IMG/VR virus record: IMGVR_UViG_3300038701_001976 | Coordinates: 1-25,433 of that record | Direction: 5' to 3' (one strand) | DNA length: 25,433 bases | Source of the DNA: a virus | Shown here: positions 13,776 through 19,934 of the stretch, piece after piece | Numbering within the stretch: position 1 is the stretch's first letter | Layout of the letters: each line of letters begins with the position of its first letter | Notes under the pieces: model-generated | Told to the model about the DNA's origin: nothing | What the model saw: the letters and a program-made list of their open reading frames with translations, nothing else | Database searches by the model: none | Made by a program: the position numbers and the translations under genes

Positions 13776-14771
13776 ATGCTAAGATTTACTCAGGCGCAGC
13801 AAGAATACATCCTCAACAACCGCCGCGCATTCAATGCGAGGCAAGCCGAGATCGGGAAGATGATGAACAGCGGATCCGTCGCCGCCATCGGCAACGCATC
13901 CACACTGCCCAAAGACGTGTGGGGCGAATGGGATCGAGAGGGCGTGGAAGTGCAGCGGGAAGTGCTCTCGGTGTTCAACAGTCTCGCGGCCTCGGTAAGC
14001 CAGCCGATGCCTATCGGGAAGCTGGTCCACCACTTCCAGACGATATCGGATTCCAGTGCAGCTAACATCTCATTGGATGGCCGCTCTAAGGGGCGCACTG
14101 ACCGCCCGGTCATTGCGTATCACGGCACACCATTGCCCATCATCGATGTGCCATTCAGCTATGGTTGGCGGGAGGTCGAGGCAGCACGTACAGAAGGCTA
14201 CCAGTTGGATAGCGCAGGCCGTCAAAACGCCATGTACAAGGCGGCAGAAAAAGCGGAGTCCCTGGTGCTGGACGGCGACGATCAAATCATGGTGAATAAT
14301 ACATCACTATATGGTCTCCGCACTCACCCAAAACGTAACACACGCGTCACAGGCTTTGCGCTGAACGGCGCGACGGGCGAGGAGTGGTTGGGCGAAATCA
14401 CGGCGACCTTGAGGATGCTTCACGCCGATAATTTCAAGGTCCCGGCCACGATTTATGTAAATTGGGATGACTGGTTTTACGCCACCTCAACCGAATTTAC
14501 GGCCGGATATCCAAAGACCATCGCACAGCGGGTCATGGAACTGGGCGGTGTTCGTGAGATCGTCCCGGCCGACAAGCTGTGGGCTAACGAGATCATTGCG
14601 GTCAACAAGGACCGCCGTTCGCTCCAGGTTTTGAACGGCATGCCCCTAACCACACGGGCCCAGTTTCGAGCGAACCCGGAAGACGATTATAATTTCGTCG
14701 TCATGATGGCTGTCGCACTGGAGATCAAGTTTGATGCTGAAGACAATTGCGGCATCGCGCATTCTTCTTAA
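13776..14771 (+). CDS. Major capsid protein (HK97 fold, DUF6260-like)
   Basis: 331 residues. An N-terminal arm (RRAFNARQAEIGKMMNSGSV) leads to an HK97-fold core. Its parts are PVIAYHGTPLPIIDVPFSYG (E-loop-like), a long backbone helix with RQNAMYKAAEKAESLVLDG, and P/A-domain sequence such as KVPATIYVNWDDWFYATS and VREIVPADKLWANEIIAV. The protein ends NFVVMMAVALEIKFDAEDNC. This arrangement matches the DUF6260 phage capsid group related to encapsulins. It follows the decoration gene by 13 bases, with a G-rich AAGGGGGG region as its ribosome-binding site. A hairpin terminator follows. Confidence 0.85.
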   Translation: MLRFTQAQQEYILNNRRAFNARQAEIGKMMNSGSVAAIGNASTLPKDVWGEWDREGVEVQREVLSVFNSLAASVSQPMPIGKLVHHFQTISDSSAANISLDGRSKGRTDRPVIAYHGTPLPIIDVPFSYGWREVEAARTEGYQLDSAGRQNAMYKAAEKAESLVLDGDDQIMVNNTSLYGLRTHPKRNTRVTGFALNGATGEEWLGEITATLRMLHADNFKVPATIYVNWDDWFYATSTEFTAGYPKTIAQRVMELGGVREIVPADKLWANEIIAVNKDRRSLQVLNGMPLTTRAQFRANPEDDYNFVVMMAVALEIKFDAEDNCGIAHSS

Positions 14772-14793
14772 TTGGCGCCAAGTTTCTAATGGG

Positions 14794-14826
14794 GGGGCGG
14801 GCTAAGACCCGCCCCTCTGTTTCTTG
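14794..14826 (+). terminator. Hairpin terminator after the major capsid gene
   Basis: GGGGCGGG (14794-14801), loop CTAAGA and CCCGCCCC (14808-14815) pair perfectly, followed by a T-rich but interrupted TCTGTTTCTTG. A strong stem with an imperfect U-tract suggests a partial terminator. It would keep capsid and decoration mRNA more abundant than the downstream tail mRNA. Confidence 0.65.
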
Positions 14827-14842
14827 AAAAGGAATAATTACG

Positions 14843-15163
14843 ATGAAAATCAAAATCACTGAAAAGGGCTATTACGACCAGGCGGGCAATGCCGTCGCGG
14901 TCGGGACCGTCATTGATCTCGACCAGAACAATATCCCACCCGCATTAGCAAAAAAGTGCGAAATTCTCGGCAATGAGAACGCAGGCGATACACCGGTCAC
15001 AAACGATGACGCGCTCGTCGCAAAGCATCGCGGCGGCGGGTCGTATTCCATCATGCGGGGCGAGGAAGAGCTGCGAGGCGGGATGTCAAAAGAAGACGCG
15101 AATGCCTTTGATAAAATGTCAGATGAAGAAAAGGCGTCTTACCTGGCATCTCTTGGCGAATAA
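14843..15163 (+). CDS. Hypothetical head-region protein
   Basis: 106 residues with AAAAGGAA upstream of the ATG. The N-terminal part (MKIKITEKGYYDQAGNAVAV) is a small beta domain. The middle is charged and probably flexible. The C-terminal part (RGGGSYSIMRGEEELRGGMS, then KEDANAFDKMSDEEKASYL) is an acidic two-helix unit. Such small two-domain proteins often follow the capsid gene in siphoviruses, but I cannot name the role. A head-fibre or capsid-edge function is possible. Confidence 0.6.
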   Translation: MKIKITEKGYYDQAGNAVAVGTVIDLDQNNIPPALAKKCEILGNENAGDTPVTNDDALVAKHRGGGSYSIMRGEEELRGGMSKEDANAFDKMSDEEKASYLASLGE

Positions 15164-15175
15164 CCCGGGGCCAAT

Positions 15176-15616
15176 ATGATGATCGGCGACATTGCAAGCT
15201 GGCGCACGTACGCGGCGGATAGGGGGAACGATGCCCCGACCAACGCCAGTGATACGGACGCAACCGCCGCGCTCACGCGGGCGTCAGACTACATCACGCA
15301 TCACTATGTCAGACGGTTTCTGACCGGATATGATGCGACGTCGGATTATGTGGAAGAGGCGGCTTACGAAGCAGCGACGCTTGAGCTGGCAACGCCGGGG
15401 TTCTTTTCGAAAACATTCACCGAGGGGCAGCAAAAGGTTTTGACGGGTATCGACTCCATCAAGTGGACGCCGATCAAATCGGATGCCAAGTCGGTTCGGT
15501 CAGGAATGCTCTACGCCCCCACCTCGACCATAATCGACGCGATGCTTTCTGAGTATATGCCCCTTGATCGCGGCATCGGGCCTTACATCAAATCAATCGG
15601 GGGGCAGAATGAGTGA
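15176..15616 (+). CDS. Head-tail adaptor (gp6/DnaT-like connector)
   Basis: 146 residues. The helical pattern TRASDYITHHYVRRF, then EEAAYEAATLELATPGFFSK, then SVRSGMLYAPTSTIIDAMLS resembles the HK97 gp6 family (often mislabelled DnaT-like). The residue order, with an early A-L-T-R-A-S-D-Y-I motif, is characteristic. It would join the portal to the tail. Two neighbouring ATG codons (15176, 15179) are both possible starts. It overlaps the next gene by eight bases. Confidence 0.65.
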   Translation: MMIGDIASWRTYAADRGNDAPTNASDTDATAALTRASDYITHHYVRRFLTGYDATSDYVEEAAYEAATLELATPGFFSKTFTEGQQKVLTGIDSIKWTPIKSDAKSVRSGMLYAPTSTIIDAMLSEYMPLDRGIGPYIKSIGGQNE

Positions 15617-15962
15617 GGACTGGTCGTCGGTTGTCGCCGAGGCAGGGCAAGGCATAGGGGAAGTCGGCAAAACAGCAACGCTGCACACGCAATCAAATGC
15701 CGGTACAACCTATGATCCAACGGTCTCGGAAACCCCCACGGCTCTAACGGTCGTGCAATCAAAATTCGACACCCGGGAAATTGACGGGACGGTGATCCGC
15801 GCGACGGATATCAAGCTTCTCGTTTCGGCAAATGGGGCTGCAGCCGGCCCATCGGTTGGGGATTTCATTACGGTCGACAATGTTCGTTATCGTGTTGAAA
15901 TGGTGTGGCCGGTTGCGCCAGGCGATACGGTTTTGATGTGGAAGGTCCAATTACGTGGCTGA
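15609..15962 (+). CDS. Head closure/stopper protein
   Basis: 117 residues from the ATG at 15609. It is beta-rich with VVQSKFDTREIDGTVIRATD, then KLLVSANGAAAGPSVGDFIT and VDNVRYRVEMVWPVAPGDTV. This is the SH3-like pattern of the head-closure family that caps the connector after packaging. It overlaps the adaptor gene by eight bases and the minor head gene by eight. A longer ORF start at 15564 adds a sequence lying wholly inside the previous gene and is rejected. Confidence 0.65.
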   Translation: MSEDWSSVVAEAGQGIGEVGKTATLHTQSNAGTTYDPTVSETPTALTVVQSKFDTREIDGTVIRATDIKLLVSANGAAAGPSVGDFITVDNVRYRVEMVWPVAPGDTVLMWKVQLRG

Positions 15963-16899
15963 TAATGCCCGATCATTTAATGCTCTGGTCAACCGGCTTA
16001 AGCCTCGGATGCGGAAGGCGTTTCTGCAGGCCGTTCGGGACATCGTTTCCACGGCGGATATGGATCGGCTGACACGCGCGCTAGACACTGGAAACGTGAC
16101 GGAGGCTCTCGATGCATTGGGCATCGGTCCTGAGTATTACAGGCCCTTGGAAAACGCCATGGTTGAAATCTATGCCGAGGGCGGGGGGTACCAGATCGAT
16201 GCCCTTCCCAAGCAAAACCCGGATACGGGTACAAGGACAGTGTTTCGGTTCGGCGTGCAAAGCCAGCGGGCGCAGGAATGGCTCAGGCGTGAATCGTCCC
16301 GGCTGATCGTGGAAATATCCGAGGGGCAACGGAACGCCGCACGCGAGGCGATGGAACGGGGGCTGTCTGAGGGGCGCAATCCGAAGGCGGTCGGGCTGGA
16401 TCTGGTCGGGCGGTATAACCCCAAGACGCGGGAACGGTCAGGCGGAACAATTGGGCTGACATCGCGCGAAACGCGGGCCGTCCAGAATTATCGGGGCAAA
16501 CGGATTGAGGAAGGGCGCCCGGCTGATCAGGTTGAGCGCATGACCAAGCGATATGCCTCAAAGCTGTTGCGCCTTCGTGGTGAGCGGATTGCCCGAACCG
16601 AAACCATCGGCGCGCTGAATGCCGGCAGAATGGAAGCGGTTCAACAAGCCATTGATAACGGCAAGATCGGCATTGAGACGGTGACAAAGGTCTGGGATGC
16701 GACAATGGATCGGCGCACCCGAGATGCGCATGCCATCCTTGATGGCGATCAGGTGGGGTTCAATGAGCCGTTTCGATCTGTCACCGGGTCGTTTCTCAAC
16801 CACCCGGGCGATCAATCGTTAGGCGCGAGCGGAAAAGACATTGTGAATTGCCGATGCACGATGCGGATCAAGGTCGACTTTCTGGCCGGGGTGGAGTGA
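15955..16899 (+). CDS. Minor head morphogenesis protein (SPP1 gp7 / Mu F-like)
   Basis: 314 residues from a GTG at 15955, overlapping the previous gene by eight bases. The N-terminal half is helical and basic. The C-terminal half has the clear family signature: RIARTETIGALNAGRMEAVQ, a tryptophan in TKVWDATMDRRTRDAHAILD, then LNHPGDQS and NCRC near residue 300. Such proteins are packaged in small numbers with the portal, aid head assembly and may enter the cell with DNA. It is the last gene before the accessory pocket. Confidence 0.85.
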   Translation: MADNARSFNALVNRLKPRMRKAFLQAVRDIVSTADMDRLTRALDTGNVTEALDALGIGPEYYRPLENAMVEIYAEGGGYQIDALPKQNPDTGTRTVFRFGVQSQRAQEWLRRESSRLIVEISEGQRNAAREAMERGLSEGRNPKAVGLDLVGRYNPKTRERSGGTIGLTSRETRAVQNYRGKRIEEGRPADQVERMTKRYASKLLRLRGERIARTETIGALNAGRMEAVQQAIDNGKIGIETVTKVWDATMDRRTRDAHAILDGDQVGFNEPFRSVTGSFLNHPGDQSLGASGKDIVNCRCTMRIKVDFLAGVE

Positions 16900-16913
16900 T
16901 CAAAGATCAATGG

Positions 16914-16930
16914 TGAACAGATCTTGTTCA
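16914..16930. repeat. Small hairpin after the minor head gene
   Basis: TGAACA (16914-16919), loop GATCT and TGTTCA (16925-16930) pair perfectly. It lies 14 bases beyond the minor head gene and just before the stop codon of the leftward gene remnant. There is no T-run, so terminator activity is doubtful; it may simply mark the edge of the accessory pocket. Confidence 0.4.
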
Positions 16931-17023
16931 TCAATCCTCTAGATGCCCAGTCGCCTTCAGGTGGTCTGAGATAATGCGGCGGATGGCTTCTGATTGATTG
17001 GGGTTGTCGGGCTGCGCATCGCA
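16931..17023 (-). pseudogene. C-terminal remnant of a ribbon-helix-helix-type protein
   Basis: Reading leftward, 30 codons (17023 down to the TGA at 16931) encode CDAQPDNPNQSEAIRRIISD and then HLKATGHLED. The Q-P-D-x-P-x-x-SEAIRR pattern is the C-terminal half of a widespread small RHH-type (CopG/Arc-like) protein. Immediately upstream on this strand the frame hits TAG at 17026-17024 and another stop shortly before, so the N-terminal DNA-binding strand is missing. It appears 5'-truncated at about 17024, next to another 5'-truncated fragment on the other strand. Confidence 0.45.
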
Positions 17024-17189
17024 CTATTGCGCATATCAGTCAAAGATTGTGCAGGGGCTTTTGGAGCATAAGACCACGGTCGTTTACCGAGGTGACGGCT
17101 CTGAGAAGATTACAGAGCAGGTGCGGGTTTTGCCAAAGGGGTTAACCCGGCTTGCTCTGGCCATCAAGCCGGCACTTCGAGCGGCATAG
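16998..17189 (+). pseudogene. C-terminal remnant resembling a phage antirepressor (KilAC-like)
   Basis: A 63-codon frame with only a TTG start. Its believable portion begins near 17027: AYQSKIVQGLLEHKTTVVYR, then GDGSEKITEQVRVLPKGLTR and LALAI. The YQ-x-x-I-x-x-G-x-x-E start and the V-x-PKGL-x-x-LA end resemble the KilAC domain at the C-terminus of phage antirepressors. The upstream part of such a protein is absent. The assignment is by shape only; it could also be part of another phage regulator. It is followed by about 160 bases with no recognised gene, containing a small CCGGC/GCCGG hairpin at 17256-17269. Confidence 0.35.
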
Positions 17190-17349
17190 CGGAAATTTGG
17201 CTTAGGGCGCTCAATACGTCGCCACGGGGCCATCGCCGAAAATCTTGGAAATTCCCCGGCTTAGGCCGGTGGACGATGTTAAACTTGAAAGGAATGAACT
17301 ATGGCACAACAGCTGGGCCGGTTGCTGCTCACCAAGATGGGAAAAGCGA

Positions 17350-17643
17350 TCATTCCTCGATCACGACGGTCTTACCGCCGCGCGTGAGTAAGGCAAGCAA
17401 CCCCGTGATAAGTGCACCAATTAACCAAACAATGCCAATGAAGGAAAACCCGATAGCGCCGCCAATTGCGCGGCCCGCGTCCTCGAATTCATCTTGTGCC
17501 GGGTCGAGATTGGAAACGCCGGCAATGGCAGCAATCAACCATGCAAGCATAATAGCGTTGTAACCTAGGAAGATGATTAGAAACACCCAACCGAAGAACC
17601 CTCGCTTGCGGATTTCTTTGCGAACGACCCTCGCCACGCGCAC
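17350..17643 (-). CDS. Leftward two-helix membrane protein (moron)
   Basis: 97 residues from a GTG at 17643; a second GTG at 17637 has better spacing to AAAAGGGG and would give 95. A basic start (VVRKEIRKRGFFGW) leads into a hydrophobic helix (VFLIIFLGYNAIMLAWLIAA). A short acidic loop follows (LDPAQDEFEDAGRA), then a second helix (IGFSFIGIVWLIGALITGLL) and a basic tail. This KEIRKRGFFG protein type is common in prophages and plasmids but has no assigned role. It lies opposite to every structural gene, so it is probably expressed on its own during lysogeny. Superinfection exclusion is a reasonable but unproved guess. Confidence 0.8.
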   Translation of the reverse strand: MRVARVVRKEIRKRGFFGWVFLIIFLGYNAIMLAWLIAAIAGVSNLDPAQDEFEDAGRAIGGAIGFSFIGIVWLIGALITGLLALLTRGGKTVVIEE

Positions 17644-17704
17644 CCCTTTTCAGAACAGTTTTGCACTCGCATAACAATAATCACCGGATCGGCTCCACGT
17701 AAAG

Positions 17705-18157
17705 ATGTCAAATACTTTTTCAGCGTCCATCAGTGAGTGGGTGCGTAAATCCGAGGCACGCATAGAGGCGGTTGTAAAGGCATCGGCTCAAGATATCGCA
17801 GCGGAAGTTGTCAAGCCAATCGCCAAAGGCGGGCGGATGCGGGTCGATACGGGGTTTCTCAGAAACTCCCTCATGGCGTCGACGTCTTCCATGCCACGGA
17901 TCAACCCCAAGGCAAGGCCGGGTGAGAATTCGGCTTATGGTGACCCATCCGGGGAAATCGCCTTGGTGATCGCCGGGGCGGCTGCGGGCGAGCCTATCTA
18001 TTTGGGTTTCACAGCCTCATACGCGCGGCACAGGGAATTCGGGGCCAATGGCCAGCCCGGCGATGCGTTTGTGCGCACAGCGGCTGCAAAATGGCAGGAA
18101 ATTGTCAATCGGAACGCGAGGGCTCTTCAGGATCGGGTGAGTTCGCGCTCTCGATAG
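17705..18157 (+). CDS. Tail completion/neck protein (HK97 gp10-like)
   Basis: 150 residues. It has SISEWVRKSEARIEAVVKAS, then MRVDTGFLRNSLMAS and YLGFTASYARHREFGANGQP. The V-D-T-G-x-L-R-x-S and YA-x-x-x-EFG motifs are diagnostic of the HK97 gp10 / minor tail protein Z family, which forms part of the neck and finishes the tail. It is flanked on both sides by leftward small genes, so this single structural gene is isolated within the accessory pocket. The end is overlapped by the antisense gene at 18105-18314. Confidence 0.85.
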   Translation: MSNTFSASISEWVRKSEARIEAVVKASAQDIAAEVVKPIAKGGRMRVDTGFLRNSLMASTSSMPRINPKARPGENSAYGDPSGEIALVIAGAAAGEPIYLGFTASYARHREFGANGQPGDAFVRTAAAKWQEIVNRNARALQDRVSSRSR

Positions 18158-18314
18158 CCATGAGGCCCATTTGCAATCCGGTCAGCGCCTTTCGAGCAGC
18201 CTTGAGAGCCGTATCGCCATGGGGCGTCTTGCCAGTCGCGTCGCCCAGGGCATCGCTCGCGGCGCAAAGGCGGTCGTGAACCGCGATATCGTCTAAGGGT
18301 TCGTCGTTGGACAT
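18105..18314 (-). CDS. Small leftward hypothetical protein (possible moron)
   Basis: 69 residues from the ATG at 18314, MSNDEPLDDIAVHDRLCAAS then DALGDATGKT, HGDTALKAARKALTGLQMG and an acidic proline-rich tail EPSRSD. The sequence has the composition of a soluble helical protein, and no alternative gene fills 18158-18331. It overlaps the 3' end of the gp10-like gene by 53 bases on the opposite strand. There is no good Shine-Dalgarno, so the call is moderate. Confidence 0.52.
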   Translation of the reverse strand: MSNDEPLDDIAVHDRLCAASDALGDATGKTPHGDTALKAARKALTGLQMGLMAIESANSPDPEEPSRSD

Positions 18315-18331
18315 TCGGAAAGTGATACACA

Positions 18332-18745
18332 ATGGGCGTCAATGTCGAAAGCGATATTGCGAAAGCGCTGAATGATCATCTGTTGGCGCTTTCCAATGTC
18401 TGGAGTGTCTCGTTCGAGAATGTGAATTTCAGCCCACCAGCGAGCGGGCGATATCTCAGGGTGCAATTAATCCCGACCAATGTCGGAACGCCGCACGTGA
18501 ATGGCGGGCCGTTCTACTTCACCGGCATCTTTCAGGTGTCTGTCGTCGTCCCAAAAGGTGATGGCGCGATCAATGTTACGGAAGAGTCGTCCAGAATCAT
18601 TCGGCACTTTGCCTACCTAACCGAAATCGTATGCCCCTCGGGGGATATCCTGGTCAATCGCTACCCGCAGGCGGCTGGTGGGCTGGTAACTGATCAAACC
18701 TTCGAAATCCCAATTTCGATCAATTACGAATTGTTCTCAACATAA
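18332..18745 (+). CDS. Tail terminator protein (DUF4128/gpU-like)
   Basis: 137 residues. It has an N-terminal helix (VESDIAKALNDHLLALSNVW), then beta strands with RYLRVQLIPTNV and a FTGIFQVSVVVPKGDGAINV segment, then VTDQTFEIPISINYELFST. This is the alpha-beta pattern of the tail terminator family, which caps the tail tube and stops its growth. It precedes the tube gene, as in lambda (U before V). The gap to the tube gene is 12 bases. Confidence 0.8.
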   Translation: MGVNVESDIAKALNDHLLALSNVWSVSFENVNFSPPASGRYLRVQLIPTNVGTPHVNGGPFYFTGIFQVSVVVPKGDGAINVTEESSRIIRHFAYLTEIVCPSGDILVNRYPQAAGGLVTDQTFEIPISINYELFST

Positions 18746-18757
18746 CGGAGAAGTAAC

Positions 18758-19201
18758 ATGGCTTTGACTTATGCCAACGCAGCCTTGGCAATATCGACCA
18801 CCGCCGAAAATTCAGACCTCGATCTGGCTGGTTTCCAGGGGCTGATTTATACGCCCATCGGGTCAATCGGCTCTGTCGGTGAGTGGCGGACTACCGACAA
18901 TATCATCAACTATGAAACAGTTACCGATGATGTCGCGCAAAAGCAAAAAGGCATCGCGAACGCTGGGGACCCTGAAGTGGAGTGCACATGGGACGCGTCC
19001 GACGCGGGTCAACTGGCAATGGTGGCGGCACGCGGCACGTCTGACGCCTATGCGTTCCGGCTGACTTTATCTGACGGGAGTGACATATATTCGCGCGGTC
19101 TCGTCGCCGGGACGGGTGTCGCAGGCGGTGGTCGGCGCGAAGACTTCGTCTTGAGGCGCTTTACCCTCGGTCTAGTCCAGACACCGGTCGAGGATGTTTG
19201 A
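18758..19201 (+). CDS. Major tail (tube) protein
   Basis: 147 residues with ACGGAG upstream of the ATG. The protein is beta-rich: SDLDLAGFQGLIYTPIGSIG, then the tube motif INYETVTDDVAQKQKGIANA, then DPEVECTWDASDAGQLAM and DFVLRRFTLGLVQTP. The QKGI-A-x-A-G-x-PE arrangement recurs in siphovirus tube proteins. It forms the rings of the tail tube. Its TGA stop overlaps the TTG/ATG start region of the next gene. Confidence 0.85.
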   Translation: MALTYANAALAISTTAENSDLDLAGFQGLIYTPIGSIGSVGEWRTTDNIINYETVTDDVAQKQKGIANAGDPEVECTWDASDAGQLAMVAARGTSDAYAFRLTLSDGSDIYSRGLVAGTGVAGGGRREDFVLRRFTLGLVQTPVEDV

Positions 19202-19203
19202 GC

Positions 19204-19578
19204 ATGGATCTGGCGAGCCTTGTCAAGACGGATGCGGTGTTCGATCTGGAATTGCGTCACCCGGCAACTGACGAACCCATTGGAGTGGTCTGGAAAATCC
19301 GCTCCAATGAAAGCGATGAAGTGCAGGAAGCACAGCGCAAACACGCAGATAAGCTCTTGGAAAGCCGTGGCAAACTGACGACCGCCAAGATGAAAGATCA
19401 ATATCTTGACGCGGCGGCGGCGGCGGTCGCGGGATGGAATTGGGGCGAAAATACGATCAACGGCGAGGTGCCTGAATTTTCGACCGAAAAGGCCCGGAGC
19501 ATCATGGAAAAACACGGCTGGATTTATGACCAGGTTGCGAGGGCGTCCGAGAACCGGGCAAATTTTATCGTGACGTAA
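19204..19578 (+). CDS. Tail assembly chaperone gpG
   Basis: 124 residues from the ATG at 19204; a TTG at 19198 is also in frame. Features include LASLVKTDAVFDLELRHPAT, an acidic helical DEVQEAQRKHADKLLESRG and a tryptophan-containing WNWGENTINGEVPEF. The charge pattern and the position between tube and tape measure are those of gpG-type chaperones, which coat the tape measure during assembly. It ends with TAA at 19576-19578, ten bases after a slippery heptamer. Confidence 0.8.
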   Translation: MDLASLVKTDAVFDLELRHPATDEPIGVVWKIRSNESDEVQEAQRKHADKLLESRGKLTTAKMKDQYLDAAAAAVAGWNWGENTINGEVPEFSTEKARSIMEKHGWIYDQVARASENRANFIVT

Positions 19579-19934
19579 TTGATCGGATCGGCGAAGCGCT
19601 CAAGGTTCGAGCGCGATACGATACGGTCAAGGATTCGGACGGGGAAACGCGGCGGGAACGCAACAGGCGGTTCAATTTCCAATCGCCTGAAATCCCGGAT
19701 GTGGCACCGTTTGAATATCTGGCCGCCTGGCATCAGGAGATAGACAGTGGCCGCGCGTGGCAAGACGGGTTGCCGGGGCCGTTGCCCTATCAGGAAATCA
19801 TTTCTTGGCTGGTCTGTACCGGGCGTCCTGCTACCCGCACTGAAATCAACATCTTGAAAGAGATCGACATGATCTGGCGCTCCGCCGTTGCGGAAGAGCG
19901 GTCCTTGATCGCGGAGAGGGAAAGACCTGAATAG
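19204..19934 (+). CDS. gpG-T fusion by programmed -1 frameshift
   Basis: Ribosomes slipping at A-AAT-TTT (19560-19566) leave the gpG frame and read TAT CGT GAC GTA onward to TAG at 19932-19934. This adds 122 residues (YRDVIDRIGEALKVRARYDT, then FEYLAAWHQEIDSGRAWQDG and a helical end) to the first 121 of gpG, giving about 243. The downstream frame has no ATG before its conserved part; its first usable start is a GTG at 19701. Yet coding-like sequence runs back to the slip, so slippage is the simplest explanation. The gpGT:gpG ratio is needed to build lambda tails. The TMP gene starts in the T stop (TAGTG). Confidence 0.8.
19560..19566 (+). promoter_or_regulatory. -1 frameshift slippery site A AAT TTT
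   Basis: AAATTTT is an X-XXY-YYZ heptamer in the gpG reading frame (codons AAT, TTT), permitting both tRNAs to re-pair in the -1 frame (AAA, TTT). It lies ten bases before the gpG stop and exactly at the switch to the T frame. A downstream stimulating structure is not obvious to the eye. Confidence 0.8.

Noticed and set aside
17301-17387. A 28-residue ORF with a good AAAGGA site, MAQQLGRLLL start
   Set aside because: It runs antisense into the end of the leftward membrane-protein gene, is very basic and matches nothing; it may be part of decayed sequence.
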